Assembly (NCBI GenBank): GCA_946409635.1
Contig: CAMJXD010000003.1
Coordinates: forward strand, 97,247-161,246
Reading direction: 5' to 3'
Source of the DNA: an uncultured Prevotellaceae bacterium
GTDB lineage: Bacteria > Bacteroidota > Bacteroidia > Bacteroidales > Muribaculaceae
DNA: 64,000 bases
Shown: positions 9,086 through 18,799 of the stretch, in pieces
Layout: each line of letters opens with the position of its first letter
How positions within the stretch are numbered: the stretch's first letter is position 1
The notes under the pieces: model-generated
The model's input: only the letters and a program-made list of their open reading frames with translations
Databases searched by the model: none
What the model was told of the DNA's origin: nothing
Position numbers and translations under genes: made by a program

Positions 9086-10930
9086 CTAGAAGGTGAAGCC
9101 GGCACCCACCATCAGGCCGATGCGCTGTGCGCCCATGCCGTACAGGATGTCGTAGCGGCGGTTGAGCAGGTTGGAGGCCTCCAGCCACAGGTTCACGCTG
9201 CTGTTGAGGCGGTACTTGGCTCCGGCATGCAGGTTGATGACGTCGGCCATGTTCAGGAAGGTATAGCCCTCGTTGAACTGGGGATACTCGGGCATGACGG
9301 TGGCCATGGGGCCAAAGAGCGCCATGCGGCCGCCGCGGTACTCGAGGCCGACGTTGATCGACAGGGGCCGCCACGGGGTCACCTTGACGTCGACGTTGGC
9401 CACCGTTGACGCGCGGTCAACACCCAGCTTGTAATTGGTGTAGTGGCCATCGGTAGCAAACATCTCGTTGTCGTGGGGCGCATACTTGACAGCGGCCTTG
9501 GCCTCGATGAGCGAGCGGTACTTGTAAGCCACCTCGGCGCTCACATAGTAGCCACGCCCGTCGATGACGGTGTAGGTCGACATGAAGCCCGTGTTCAGGG
9601 CCAGCGCCTGAGGATAGTCACGGTAGCAGATGCCGGGCTGGTCCTTGACGATGGCGTAGCCCAGCGATACCTTGGCGCTCAGTCCCTGGAAGGGTCCCAC
9701 CTTGATGCCGCCCTCGGCATCGAGCGGGGTGTAGATACTGCCATACATCAGCAGTGGCATGTCGTAACGCGTGTTATAATAATGTGTGGGCACGCGATAG
9801 CCCAGCGTCTTGCCGCCAAGGACGTTGGCAAACAGCGAGAAGCCGTCGACCAGAGCCAGCGATGCCCGCACGTTGGGCGACAGCCTGAAGGCTGCGCCGT
9901 CGCTGAAGCTGATGTGGGCATTCAAGCCCAGCTGCAGCTTGAACATGTCGCCGCGAATGGTATAGGTGGGTGACAAGGTAATCATGCCCACCTCATCAAA
10001 CAGGTCGTAGTCGCTGCCTGACTTGGCCTTGGCACCGCGGCGCAGGTACTCGCCCCTGATGCCCAGCGCAGCCGTGGTCAGCTCGGTCACGTCGTAGGTT
10101 CCGCCCAGGGTCACGACACCCCAGTTGTCGTGGGCACCGTGATTAAACATGGGATTGAACGACTTGTCGTAGGCTGCATGGCCATACTGCAGACCCACGT
10201 TGTAGCGCAACGGAGCGTCGCGCAGCATGAGCTGGCTCTTCCAGCCGGCATTGATGTTGAAGTCAAAGAAGGTCTGCTTGTCGGTCTGCCAGTTATAACG
10301 GGGTGTCAAGTTCATCTCGCCGCCATTCACGGGTTCCAGGCCAGTGACGTTCCAGCCGCCATAGTAGTTGTAATTGTCGACGTGTACATTCAGGCCCAGC
10401 GAGAGCGTGCCCTTGTCGAGCGCACGGCTGTAGTCGACGCCCAGGGTGTTGTCGTTAAACTTCTGCTTACTGCGGTTTTCATCCAAGGTGATGACCCTGG
10501 AGGAATTCTTGCCGTTCCACGTGCTGTTGTGGTTAAGCCAGATGCCCAGCTTCTCGCGCTCAGCATCCAGGATGCGGTAGCCGAAGTCCATCCTGAAGTT
10601 GGCCTGTGTGCCGCCACCGATGTCCAGGTAGCCGCGCTTGTCGCTGAAGTTGTGCGCCGTGCGGTAGCCATAGGGCAGCAACGTGGGGATACTGGTGGGC
10701 ACATCGATGGGCGACGTCAGGTCGCTGTACCCCAGCTGGGTCTTCTGTCCCGTGGCCACGGGTTTCTTGACCTTGGGCAGCTCATTCTTCTTGACGGCCT
10801 TCTTCTCGAGCGGGGCGATGTCCTTCTCGAGGGTGATTTCCTTGTTCAGGTTCTTGTTGTCCTGAGCGTAAGCCCCGTTGAGGGCAAACGCAGCCAGCAA
10901 CATGGCGATATATATCTTTTTCATCTTCAT
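9086..10930 (-). CDS. Outer-membrane beta-barrel / TonB-dependent receptor-like protein
   Basis: Signal peptide MKMKKIYIAMLLAAFALNGAYAQ; alternating beta-barrel pattern; C-terminus NLLNRRYDILYGMGAQRIGLMVGAGFTF. Confidence 0.75.
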   Translation of the reverse strand: MKMKKIYIAMLLAAFALNGAYAQDNKNLNKEITLEKDIAPLEKKAVKKNELPKVKKPVATGQKTQLGYSDLTSPIDVPTSIPTLLPYGYRTAHNFSDKRGYLDIGGGTQANFRMDFGYRILDAEREKLGIWLNHNSTWNGKNSSRVITLDENRSKQKFNDNTLGVDYSRALDKGTLSLGLNVHVDNYNYYGGWNVTGLEPVNGGEMNLTPRYNWQTDKQTFFDFNINAGWKSQLMLRDAPLRYNVGLQYGHAAYDKSFNPMFNHGAHDNWGVVTLGGTYDVTELTTAALGIRGEYLRRGAKAKSGSDYDLFDEVGMITLSPTYTIRGDMFKLQLGLNAHISFSDGAAFRLSPNVRASLALVDGFSLFANVLGGKTLGYRVPTHYYNTRYDMPLLMYGSIYTPLDAEGGIKVGPFQGLSAKVSLGYAIVKDQPGICYRDYPQALALNTGFMSTYTVIDGRGYYVSAEVAYKYRSLIEAKAAVKYAPHDNEMFATDGHYTNYKLGVDRASTVANVDVKVTPWRPLSINVGLEYRGGRMALFGPMATVMPEYPQFNEGYTFLNMADVINLHAGAKYRLNSSVNLWLEASNLLNRRYDILYGMGAQRIGLMVGAGFTF

Positions 10931-10964
10931 ATCTTAATGATTGCTTGCGTGGTGAGTGAGGGGG

Positions 10965-13900
10965 TTAGTTCTTCTTGCTCTTGGTGCTCTTCTTCTTGGC
11001 GTTGTCAGAGCTGGAGTTGGCCGTGGAGCTGGCATTGCCGCCTTTCCACTTGTTGAGCCTAGACTCGATCCCGTTGAAGATTTCCTTCTCCTTGCCAGGA
11101 TAGTTGCTCTTGAGGCTCTGCAGATACTCGCGTGCCTGTGCCACGTCGCCCTTCTTGTAGTAGACGTCGGCCAGGGTCAGGAAACTCTTGCCCAACCAGT
11201 AGTTGTGGGGCGTGCCGGCCTCGATGAGCGCGTTGATGGTCTGCTCGGCACCGTCAAGGTTGCCCATCTCATACTGCATGCGTGAGAGCTCATAGGAGGC
11301 CTGTGCACCCTGCTCGCTCGAGGGGTCCTTGGCCAGGGCACGGAAGGCCGCCTCGGCACCGCGGGTGTCGCCCGTCTGGGCCAGTGCCAGGCCACGGTCG
11401 AGGGTGACTTCACGCTCCTCGGCAGCAGTGAGTCCGCCGCGGTCGATCAGTGTGCCGGCGATGTTCTTCACCTCGTTCCAGTTGCCGGTCTGCTTGGCGA
11501 CGCGCATGGCGCCCAGTTGGGCCAGCGTGCGGTTATCGTCGCTGGTGGCCCGCTCGGCCAGCTCGTTGTAGCTCTTGATGGCCTCGTCATACTTGCCCTG
11601 ACGGGCCAGGATGTCGCTGCGCATGGCCATCGCATCCTGGGCATAGGAGGCATCGCCGCCGCCCTGCAGGGCCTCGTTGATGGCGGCCATGGCCTCGTTA
11701 TAGTTGCCCTTGCCGTAGTGGTAGCGGGCGATGTAGTACTTAGCCTTGGCGACATAGGCGCCTGCCGGGTAATCCTTGAGGTACTTCTGCATCTTGTCGA
11801 TGCTGGGTTTGGCATCGATGGCGGCCTTCTCGGCGGCCTCAAAGGTGAGTCGTTCGACCTCATTGACGTCAATCTTGGGCGCATTGGGCACGCTGCTCAG
11901 GAACTTGCTGAACTCGGCCAGCTGGTCACGGTCGGCATAGATGAGCTTCATGTCCTCGGCCGCGGCCTGAGCCTCGGCGCTGGTGGGATACTGGCGCACG
12001 ATCTTCTTGTAGGCCTCGATGGCATCGTCCTCCTTGCCCATCGACTTGTTGACCAGGGCGCTCTGGAGCAGACCCTTGCGAGCCTCGACACTCTTGGGAT
12101 AATTCTTGAGCAGTGTGGCATAGGTGGCCAGTGCATCGCTGTTCTTGCCCAGCAGGGCCTGGGCGTTGCCCTTCTCGAGCAGGGCCTGTGGGGCGAGCTC
12201 GCTCTTGGGATAGTTGGCCACCAGGGCGTCCATCTGTGCAATCTCGTCAGCATACTGGTGGCTCATGCCCATCATGATGCCCTTTTGGTACATCGCATAG
12301 TCGCCGCTGGCGCTCTTGTCGAGTCGCATGGCCTGGTCGTAGGAGGCCTGTGCAGCGCCAAACTCGCGGGCATAGTACTGTGTGTCGCCGATGCGGTTAT
12401 AGGCGTCGGCGGTCAGGTCGCTGCTCAGCTGCTTGCTGGCAATCGCGTTCTGGAAGGCCGTCTTGGCCTCGGCATAGCGTTTCTCGTGATACAGGCTGTA
12501 ACCCAGGTTATACTGTGCCAGGCCGTAGTTCTCGTCGGTCTTGCTGATGCTCTTGACATACTCCTGCTGCTGCTTGGCGGCCTCCTTGTAGTTACCCTCG
12601 CGGTACTGCGACTCGGCCAGCCACAGGCGACTCTCGTTGAGGGCCGTCTTGTCGTAGTTGCCTACGGCTATCGACTGCTTGAAGTAGTCGTTGGCCTCCT
12701 TGTTGCGGTTGTTGGCCAGGGCCTGCACACCCAGGTTGTACAAGATGTTCTGCTTGGCCTTGAGCACGCGTGCACCCGGTTTCTTGATGCGGTTGATGCT
12801 TGTGAGTGCCCGCTGGTAGTCGGTCGTGCTCATGTAGGCATCCACCAGGTAGCCCTCAACATTATCTTTATAGCGCGAATTGGGATACTGGTTCAGGAAG
12901 TCCTCAAACAGGTCGATGCTCTTGTCAAACGGCGTGCGGGCGCCCTTGCTCAAGCCCACGGCGTAATTATAGTAGGCCGTCTCCTTGACGTTGCGGTCGC
13001 AGTCCATCATCGCAGCCTGCTGGAAGGCCATGTTGGCTCCGTTCAGGTCATTGAGCCGACGCTTGGACTGTCCCATATACAGGTAGGCGCTCTGAGCCAG
13101 CGCGTCGCTGCCGTCGATGACGTGCAGCATGTCGTCGACAACCGCCTGGTAATTGCCGTCGCGATAGTCGAGCACGCCGACCGTGTAGGCTGCCGTGCGA
13201 TAAGGCTCACCCTCGGGGTTGTTCATGTATCGACGCAGATAGGTGCGGGCCTCGACGTCGTTGCCCAGGTGGTAATAGCTCTCACCCACCAGGCGGTTGA
13301 GCTCGGCGTCAAAGTAGTCGTTGGCATGCTGTGCCAGCAGTTCCTTGCCCTGGTTGATGACGTCGTTATAGCGCTTCTTGTTATACTCGATCTGGGTGAG
13401 GTAATACTGTGACTGGTAGCCCAGTTCGGTGTCGCGCTGGATGCGTGAGAATTTCTCCTGGGCCTCGTCATAGTTGCCCTGGGCATAGTCCAGATAGGCC
13501 TTATAGAACTCACTGGCACCGCCATAGCGCGACGTGTGGTCGAGCTCGTTGTACTGTCGCTCGGCCTCATGATAGTTGCCCAGGCGCAGGTTACAATAGG
13601 CGCGGCGATACTCCAGATCCTCGTCACCGTCCAGGTCCAGGGCCCTGTTGCGCACCATCGAGTAGCTCAGCAGAGCGCTCTCCCACTGGCCGCGGTAGAA
13701 ATAGTAGTTGCCCACCTTGAGCTGGGCCTCGGTGGCCAGCGGCGACGACGGATAGGTGTCGATGAAGCGCTGCAGCGAAACGACGCTCGACTCCAGTCCG
13801 CGCTCAAACTCACTCAGGGCGATGTAGTAGTCGGCCTGCTCACGCATCGAGGCGTCGGCTGGGAGCTGCTTGAGGTGCTGCAGCTGGTCGATGGCACCGA

Positions 13901-14042
13901 CATAGTTGCGGGACTCATACATCTGGAGTCCGCGCTCGAGATAGCCGACTGCTCCACTCGACATCATGTCGGGCTGTCCCATCGCCACCACGGGGGCGGC
14001 AACCAGGGCCGACAACAAAAGGGCTTTCTTGATTCTCTTCAT
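10965..14042 (-). CDS. Large tetratricopeptide-repeat protein (signal peptide, many TPRs)
   Basis: Repeated A...Y...G.Y..A motifs across 1025 aa; N-terminal signal MKRIKKALLLSALVAAPVVAMG. Confidence 0.88.
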   Translation of the reverse strand: MKRIKKALLLSALVAAPVVAMGQPDMMSSGAVGYLERGLQMYESRNYVGAIDQLQHLKQLPADASMREQADYYIALSEFERGLESSVVSLQRFIDTYPSSPLATEAQLKVGNYYFYRGQWESALLSYSMVRNRALDLDGDEDLEYRRAYCNLRLGNYHEAERQYNELDHTSRYGGASEFYKAYLDYAQGNYDEAQEKFSRIQRDTELGYQSQYYLTQIEYNKKRYNDVINQGKELLAQHANDYFDAELNRLVGESYYHLGNDVEARTYLRRYMNNPEGEPYRTAAYTVGVLDYRDGNYQAVVDDMLHVIDGSDALAQSAYLYMGQSKRRLNDLNGANMAFQQAAMMDCDRNVKETAYYNYAVGLSKGARTPFDKSIDLFEDFLNQYPNSRYKDNVEGYLVDAYMSTTDYQRALTSINRIKKPGARVLKAKQNILYNLGVQALANNRNKEANDYFKQSIAVGNYDKTALNESRLWLAESQYREGNYKEAAKQQQEYVKSISKTDENYGLAQYNLGYSLYHEKRYAEAKTAFQNAIASKQLSSDLTADAYNRIGDTQYYAREFGAAQASYDQAMRLDKSASGDYAMYQKGIMMGMSHQYADEIAQMDALVANYPKSELAPQALLEKGNAQALLGKNSDALATYATLLKNYPKSVEARKGLLQSALVNKSMGKEDDAIEAYKKIVRQYPTSAEAQAAAEDMKLIYADRDQLAEFSKFLSSVPNAPKIDVNEVERLTFEAAEKAAIDAKPSIDKMQKYLKDYPAGAYVAKAKYYIARYHYGKGNYNEAMAAINEALQGGGDASYAQDAMAMRSDILARQGKYDEAIKSYNELAERATSDDNRTLAQLGAMRVAKQTGNWNEVKNIAGTLIDRGGLTAAEEREVTLDRGLALAQTGDTRGAEAAFRALAKDPSSEQGAQASYELSRMQYEMGNLDGAEQTINALIEAGTPHNYWLGKSFLTLADVYYKKGDVAQAREYLQSLKSNYPGKEKEIFNGIESRLNKWKGGNASSTANSSSDNAKKKSTKSKKN

Positions 14043-14285
14043 ATATATTTAGCTATCGTTTTGATTGATTTTCACTTGCTTGCCGCCCAGGACATAGCCG
14101 GGCTCATCTTTCACATTAATATTAACTGCAAATTTACGGATTAATTGCCACATAGCTGCAACTGTTCATCTAAAATTATGCTAAAATTAGCCTATAAATG
14201 TTTTGGCAGCGGGGCGCCAGGTTGCCACCGACAGGACACCATACTGCCCTGATTGATAAAAAGTGAGAAAAAATTAATTCTATTT

Positions 14286-14315
14286 TTGCTAGTATGCAAA
14301 AAATAACTACCTTTG
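14286..14315 (+). promoter_or_regulatory. Bacteroidetes-type sigma promoter for the PpiD-like gene
   Basis: TTG-N19-TACCTTTG, 62 bp upstream of the ATG. Confidence 0.6.
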
Positions 14316-14376
14316 CGTGTTTATTTGGCGAAATACCCAAAAAGATAGAAAGATAACGTAATAAAAATAATTGTAA

Positions 14377-16455
14377 ATGGCTACATTAGAGAAGATTAGA
14401 AAACAGAGATTGTGGCTCGCCATCATCATTGGTGGTGCTTTGCTCGCATTCATTATCGAAGTAGGTGTTGAGGCATTCGGTCGTTCGGGTGGCAGCACCA
14501 CGGTCGCCAAAGTCGGCAATGAGAAGATTGATATCACGTCGTTACAGCGCCGCGTCGAGCAGATTGCCGCTGCCGAACAGCAGCAGAATCAGACGCAACA
14601 GATCGACGCCGCCACCCGCCAGCAGCAGGTGCTCGACGAGATGATCAACGAGGAGCTCCTCAACCAGGAGTACGAGAAGTTGGGCATCTATGTCAGCGAC
14701 AAGGAAATCAGCGAACTCATGATTGGCAAGAATCCCGCCCCCATGGCTGTACAGTTTGCCCAGCAGGCTGGAGCCAAGTCGCCTGCCGAACTCTACGACT
14801 TCATCATGAACCCCGGCAAGCAGGGTGTTCCCCAGGAGCAGGTCGCCGAGTTGAAGGCCAAGTGGGATGAGCTGAAAGACGAAATCGTAAAACAATATAA
14901 GTACGCCAAGCTGCAGACGCTGCTGGTAGGCTGTCTGCAGGCCAACGACCTCGACCGCGCCCAGATGGCCGAGGAGTCAGCCACGACCAACGTCGTGTTG
15001 TTCGCCAAGAAGGACTACTCATCGATTCCCGACGACAAGTTCCCCGTGAGCGACGCCGAGCTGCAGGCCGAGTGGCAGAAGCTCAAGCCCCTGTTCAAGC
15101 TTGACGAGGAGGTGCGCGAGATTCACTACATCGCCGTCAACATCGAGCCCAGCGCCGAGGATATCACCGCCGCAAAGAAGGTTGCCGACGCAGCCTATGC
15201 CGCCCTGCAGAAGGGCCGTGGAGTTGACTCAGTAAGACTCCTGGGCACCGTGAACATCGACACCGCTCTGGTACTCAAGCAGAACCTTCCCAGCAGGGTG
15301 CGTGACTACTTTGCCAGCGCCGAGGTGGGTGCTACCATGCGCGACACCGTGGTCAACAACCAGCACAAGATGTACAAGCTCATGAACAGGCAGCAGCTGC
15401 TCGACTCGGTCAAGATGGACTACGTAGTCATCCAGGCCGACGCCAAGACCCAGCAGGAGGTTCTCGCCCAGCTCAACAGCGGCAAGTCGCTCGACGAGCT
15501 CAAGAAGGCCTACCCCCAGAAGGTAGACGGCAAGCTCGACGACTGGCAGCGCATCTACAACATGCCCGACTCGACCAAGAACAAGATCAATGCAGCCACC
15601 ACAGGCAGCTACTTTGTTTACACCACGAGCGACCAGTTTGGCGCCGTGATGCGCATCACCGAGAAGAAGCCCGCCAAGACCTTCTACACACTGGCCACCA
15701 TCAAGTATGACGCCTATGCCAGCACCAAGACCAGCGAAGGCCTGCGCGACAAGCTGCAGGATTTCCTGAACAAGAACAAGACCATCAAGGCGTTTGAGGA
15801 GAATGCCGCCAAGGCCGGCTTCAACGCCATGAATATCTACATCACCCCCAGCATGCCCCAGGTATCGGGCATGAAGGACACCCGCAAGGCCATCAAGTGG
15901 GCCTTCGACAGCAAGAAGGGTGATATTTCGCCCATCTTCAGCGACAACAACGACGTGATGCTCGTGGTAGCTCTCGACGACATCTACAAGGACTACATGC
16001 CCTACACCTTCGACCAGGGTAAGGAAATGCTGACCCAGATCGTGCGCAACCGCAAGAAGGGCGAGGCCCTGGTTAAGCAGTATCAGGGCAAGGCCAGCGA
16101 CCTGAACGGCTATGCAGCCGTGATGGGCGCCAAGGTAGACACCGCCCGCGTGGCATTTGCCTCGAACGGTGACCCCATCCTGGGCAACGAGCCTGGCATC
16201 GTGGGACGCATCGCCACCGCCAAGGTGGGCGCTCTGCAGGGCCCCTGGAAGGGCGAGAACGCCGTGTTTGTTTACCAGGTAGTGAAGCAGGAGAAGGAAG
16301 AGCGCAAGCCCAGCAAGGAGGAGCTTGACAACCGTTATGCTCAGACCCGCGGTGCACAGCTGTTTGCCAACCCGCGCAACCCCCGCGTCATCTACAACAT
16401 CCTGAGCAATGCCAAGGGCAGCAAGGTGGAGAAGCACCTCATCGACTTCTATTGA
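14377..16455 (+). CDS. SurA_N/PpiD-like peptidylprolyl isomerase, single TM anchor
   Basis: MATLEKIRKQRLWLAIIIGGALLAFIIEVGVEAF...VAKVGNEKID N-terminus typical of Bacteroidota PpiD-like proteins. Confidence 0.85.
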   Translation: MATLEKIRKQRLWLAIIIGGALLAFIIEVGVEAFGRSGGSTTVAKVGNEKIDITSLQRRVEQIAAAEQQQNQTQQIDAATRQQQVLDEMINEELLNQEYEKLGIYVSDKEISELMIGKNPAPMAVQFAQQAGAKSPAELYDFIMNPGKQGVPQEQVAELKAKWDELKDEIVKQYKYAKLQTLLVGCLQANDLDRAQMAEESATTNVVLFAKKDYSSIPDDKFPVSDAELQAEWQKLKPLFKLDEEVREIHYIAVNIEPSAEDITAAKKVADAAYAALQKGRGVDSVRLLGTVNIDTALVLKQNLPSRVRDYFASAEVGATMRDTVVNNQHKMYKLMNRQQLLDSVKMDYVVIQADAKTQQEVLAQLNSGKSLDELKKAYPQKVDGKLDDWQRIYNMPDSTKNKINAATTGSYFVYTTSDQFGAVMRITEKKPAKTFYTLATIKYDAYASTKTSEGLRDKLQDFLNKNKTIKAFEENAAKAGFNAMNIYITPSMPQVSGMKDTRKAIKWAFDSKKGDISPIFSDNNDVMLVVALDDIYKDYMPYTFDQGKEMLTQIVRNRKKGEALVKQYQGKASDLNGYAAVMGAKVDTARVAFASNGDPILGNEPGIVGRIATAKVGALQGPWKGENAVFVYQVVKQEKEERKPSKEELDNRYAQTRGAQLFANPRNPRVIYNILSNAKGSKVEKHLIDFY

Positions 16456-16481
16456 TGCCCAGCGGCTCTCACTAGAGACAC

Positions 16482-16517
16482 CAAGCCCCGCAACCACAAG
16501 CTGCGGGGCTTGTTTTT
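16482..16517 (+). terminator. Rho-independent terminator
   Basis: 11-bp perfect stem caagccccgca/tgcggggcttg followed by ttttt. Confidence 0.9.
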
Positions 16518-16611
16518 GGGGTACAAAACGCATTTTTACACGTTGAGATACACCTTATTTAAAAAAAAATCTATAATTTTGGAGGTTAAACCACAATATC
16601 ATTACATTTCA

Positions 16612-17046
16612 ATGTCAACAATCAACGATCGACAAGACGAAATCATAGAAGAATTTGAGGGTCTGGACGACTGGATGGACCGCTACCAGGTCATCATCGA
16701 CATGGGCAACGCCATGCCAGCGCTCGACGAGCAGTACAAGACGGCCGACAACCTGATTGACGGCTGCCAGAGCCGCGTGTGGCTGCAGGCCGACTGCATC
16801 GACGGCCGCATGCGCCTGCAGGCCGACAGCGACGCCATCATCGTCAAGGGCATCATATCGATGCTCGTGCGCGTGCTCGACGGCGCCACGCCCCAGGAGG
16901 TGCTCGAGAGCGACCTGTACTTTATCGAGCGCATCGGCCTGCGGGAGCACCTGTCCCCCACGCGCAGCAACGGCCTGCTGGCGATGATCAAGCAGGTCAG
17001 GGCCTATGCCATCGCCTTCCAGGCGGCAGGTCACAGCGGCTGCTAA
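16612..17046 (+). CDS. sufE: SufE-family Fe-S metabolism protein
   Basis: MSTINDRQDEIIEEFEGLDDWMDRYQVIIDMG...LIDGCQSRVWL; conserved SufE Cys motif GCQS. Confidence 0.9.
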   Translation: MSTINDRQDEIIEEFEGLDDWMDRYQVIIDMGNAMPALDEQYKTADNLIDGCQSRVWLQADCIDGRMRLQADSDAIIVKGIISMLVRVLDGATPQEVLESDLYFIERIGLREHLSPTRSNGLLAMIKQVRAYAIAFQAAGHSGC

Positions 17047-17101
17047 AAACTCATGCGATACATTCATTAATCATTAATTCTATAAAAAACCAATCGAAGT
17101 T

Positions 17102-18688
17102 ATGTTTAAAAAACATCCCAAGGGGTTAATCCCTGCCGCGCTGAGCAACATGGGCGAGCGCTTCGGCTACTACATCATGAATGCCGTGCTGCTGCTGTTC
17201 CTGTGCTCCAAGTTCGGCCTTGACGAGGGCACCAGCGGTGTCATCTACAGCATCTTCTATGCTGGTATCTATGTGTTAAGTCTCGTGGGCGGTGCCATCG
17301 CCGACAGCACCCAGAAGTACAAGGCCACCATCCAGTGGGGCCTTATCATCATGGCCATCGGCTACGTGCTGCTGTCGATTCCCATCACTGCCAATCAGGG
17401 CAACATCACGTGGCTGCTCACGTTCACGTGCATCGCGCTGTTCCTGATCGCCTTCGGTAACGGCTTGTTCAAGGGTAACCTGCAGGCCATCGTGGGCCAG
17501 ATGTATGACAACATGGAGGCCGACGCTGTTGCCGCTGGCAAGAGCGCCGAGGAGATCAAGGAAATCAAGGAGCGCCGCGACTCGGGCTTCCAGATTTTCT
17601 ATGTGTTCATCAACATCGGTGGCTTGATTGCCCCGTTCGTGGCTCCGCTGCTGCGCCAGTGGTGGCTGGGTGTCAAGGGCATGGTCTATGATGCCGGTCT
17701 GCCCGCATTGTGCCACCAGTACATCAACGACGCCGCCAACATGGGTGCCGAGCAGATGACCAACCTGAGCGCACTCATGGAGAAGGCCAACCCCGCCGGC
17801 TTCAGCGCCGGTGACATGGGCGCCGCTTGCAGCAGCTACCTGCAAATCTTCAACGAGGGTGTGCACTACAGCTTCATCGCATCGGTTGTCGCCATGTTCA
17901 TCTCGCTGGCCATCTTTATGACATTCAAGAAGATCTTCCCCACCCCTGCCAAGAAGGAAGCCGCTGCCACCGAGGGTTACACCGAGGAGGAGAAGCGCGC
18001 CATGGCCAAGGAGATCAAGCAGCGCATGGCAGCCCTGTTTGCAGTGCTGGGCGTGTGTGTGTTCTTCTGGCTGTCGTTCCACCAGAACGGCCAGTCGCTG
18101 TCGGTATTCGCTCGTGACTATGTCGTGACCGACAGCATCGCGCCCGAGATCTGGCAGGCCGTCAACCCGTTCTTCGTCATCGTCCTCACCCCCATCATCA
18201 TGGCCATCTTTGCTTCTCTGGCAAGGAAAGGAAAAGCCATTTCCACGCCTCGCAAGATTGTCATCGGTATGGGTATCACGGGACTGGCCTACTTGTTCCT
18301 CGTGCTGCTGAGCATGGGTTACGATTATCCCAATGGTGAGACCTTCCGTGCCATGGGCATCGACCAGCAGGCAGCCATGAAGTCGCAGTGGTGGGTACTC
18401 ATTGCCACCTACTTCTTCCTGACTGTTGCCGAGCTGTTCATCTCGCCGCTGGGCCTGTCGTTCGTCAGCAAGATTGCTCCCAAGCACCTGCAGGGTATCT
18501 GCCAGGGCTTGTGGCTGGGTGCCACCGCACTGGGCAACCTGCTCATCTGGATTGGTCCGGTCATGCTCAACAAGATGCCCAAGCTGTGGATGTGCTGGGC
18601 CGTGTTCCTGGTCATCTGCCTCGTCGCCATGGGCGTCATGTGGGGCATGGTCAACTGGCTGGAGCGCGTTACCGGCGAGAAGCAGTAA
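17102..18688 (+). CDS. POT/PTR-family peptide MFS transporter (copy 1)
   Basis: FGYYIMNAVLLLFL; GNGLFKGNLQAIVGQMY; 12+ hydrophobic segments. Confidence 0.9.
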   Translation: MFKKHPKGLIPAALSNMGERFGYYIMNAVLLLFLCSKFGLDEGTSGVIYSIFYAGIYVLSLVGGAIADSTQKYKATIQWGLIIMAIGYVLLSIPITANQGNITWLLTFTCIALFLIAFGNGLFKGNLQAIVGQMYDNMEADAVAAGKSAEEIKEIKERRDSGFQIFYVFINIGGLIAPFVAPLLRQWWLGVKGMVYDAGLPALCHQYINDAANMGAEQMTNLSALMEKANPAGFSAGDMGAACSSYLQIFNEGVHYSFIASVVAMFISLAIFMTFKKIFPTPAKKEAAATEGYTEEEKRAMAKEIKQRMAALFAVLGVCVFFWLSFHQNGQSLSVFARDYVVTDSIAPEIWQAVNPFFVIVLTPIIMAIFASLARKGKAISTPRKIVIGMGITGLAYLFLVLLSMGYDYPNGETFRAMGIDQQAAMKSQWWVLIATYFFLTVAELFISPLGLSFVSKIAPKHLQGICQGLWLGATALGNLLIWIGPVMLNKMPKLWMCWAVFLVICLVAMGVMWGMVNWLERVTGEKQ

Positions 18689-18736
18689 GCTACCGACCGC
18701 GCAATACACATTATTTTAATTAATAATAACCACCAC

Positions 18737-18779
18737 GAGAATCTAGAGGATCTAGAGTAGCTAGATTTTCTAGATTCTC
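18737..18779 (+). promoter_or_regulatory. Strong stem-loop in the POT1-POT2 intergenic region (attenuator, processing site or terminator)
   Basis: gagaatctagaggatctag / ctagattttctagattctc; 19-bp stem, the two DNA mismatches are G.U pairs in RNA; 5-nt loop. Confidence 0.6.
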
Positions 18780-18799
18780 TAATTAAAAAGAGAATAATT

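Noticed and set aside
10130-11056. 308-aa plus-strand ORF across the OMP/TPR junction
   Set aside because: Antisense to two well-supported genes; no recognisable motifs.
11517-13412. 631-aa plus-strand ORF antisense to the TPR gene
   Set aside because: High-GC antisense open frame; the minus strand encodes clear TPR repeats with a signal peptide.
15229-16533. 434-aa minus-strand ORF over the PpiD-like gene
   Set aside because: Low-complexity, His/Val/Leu-rich translation; the plus-strand protein is recognisable.
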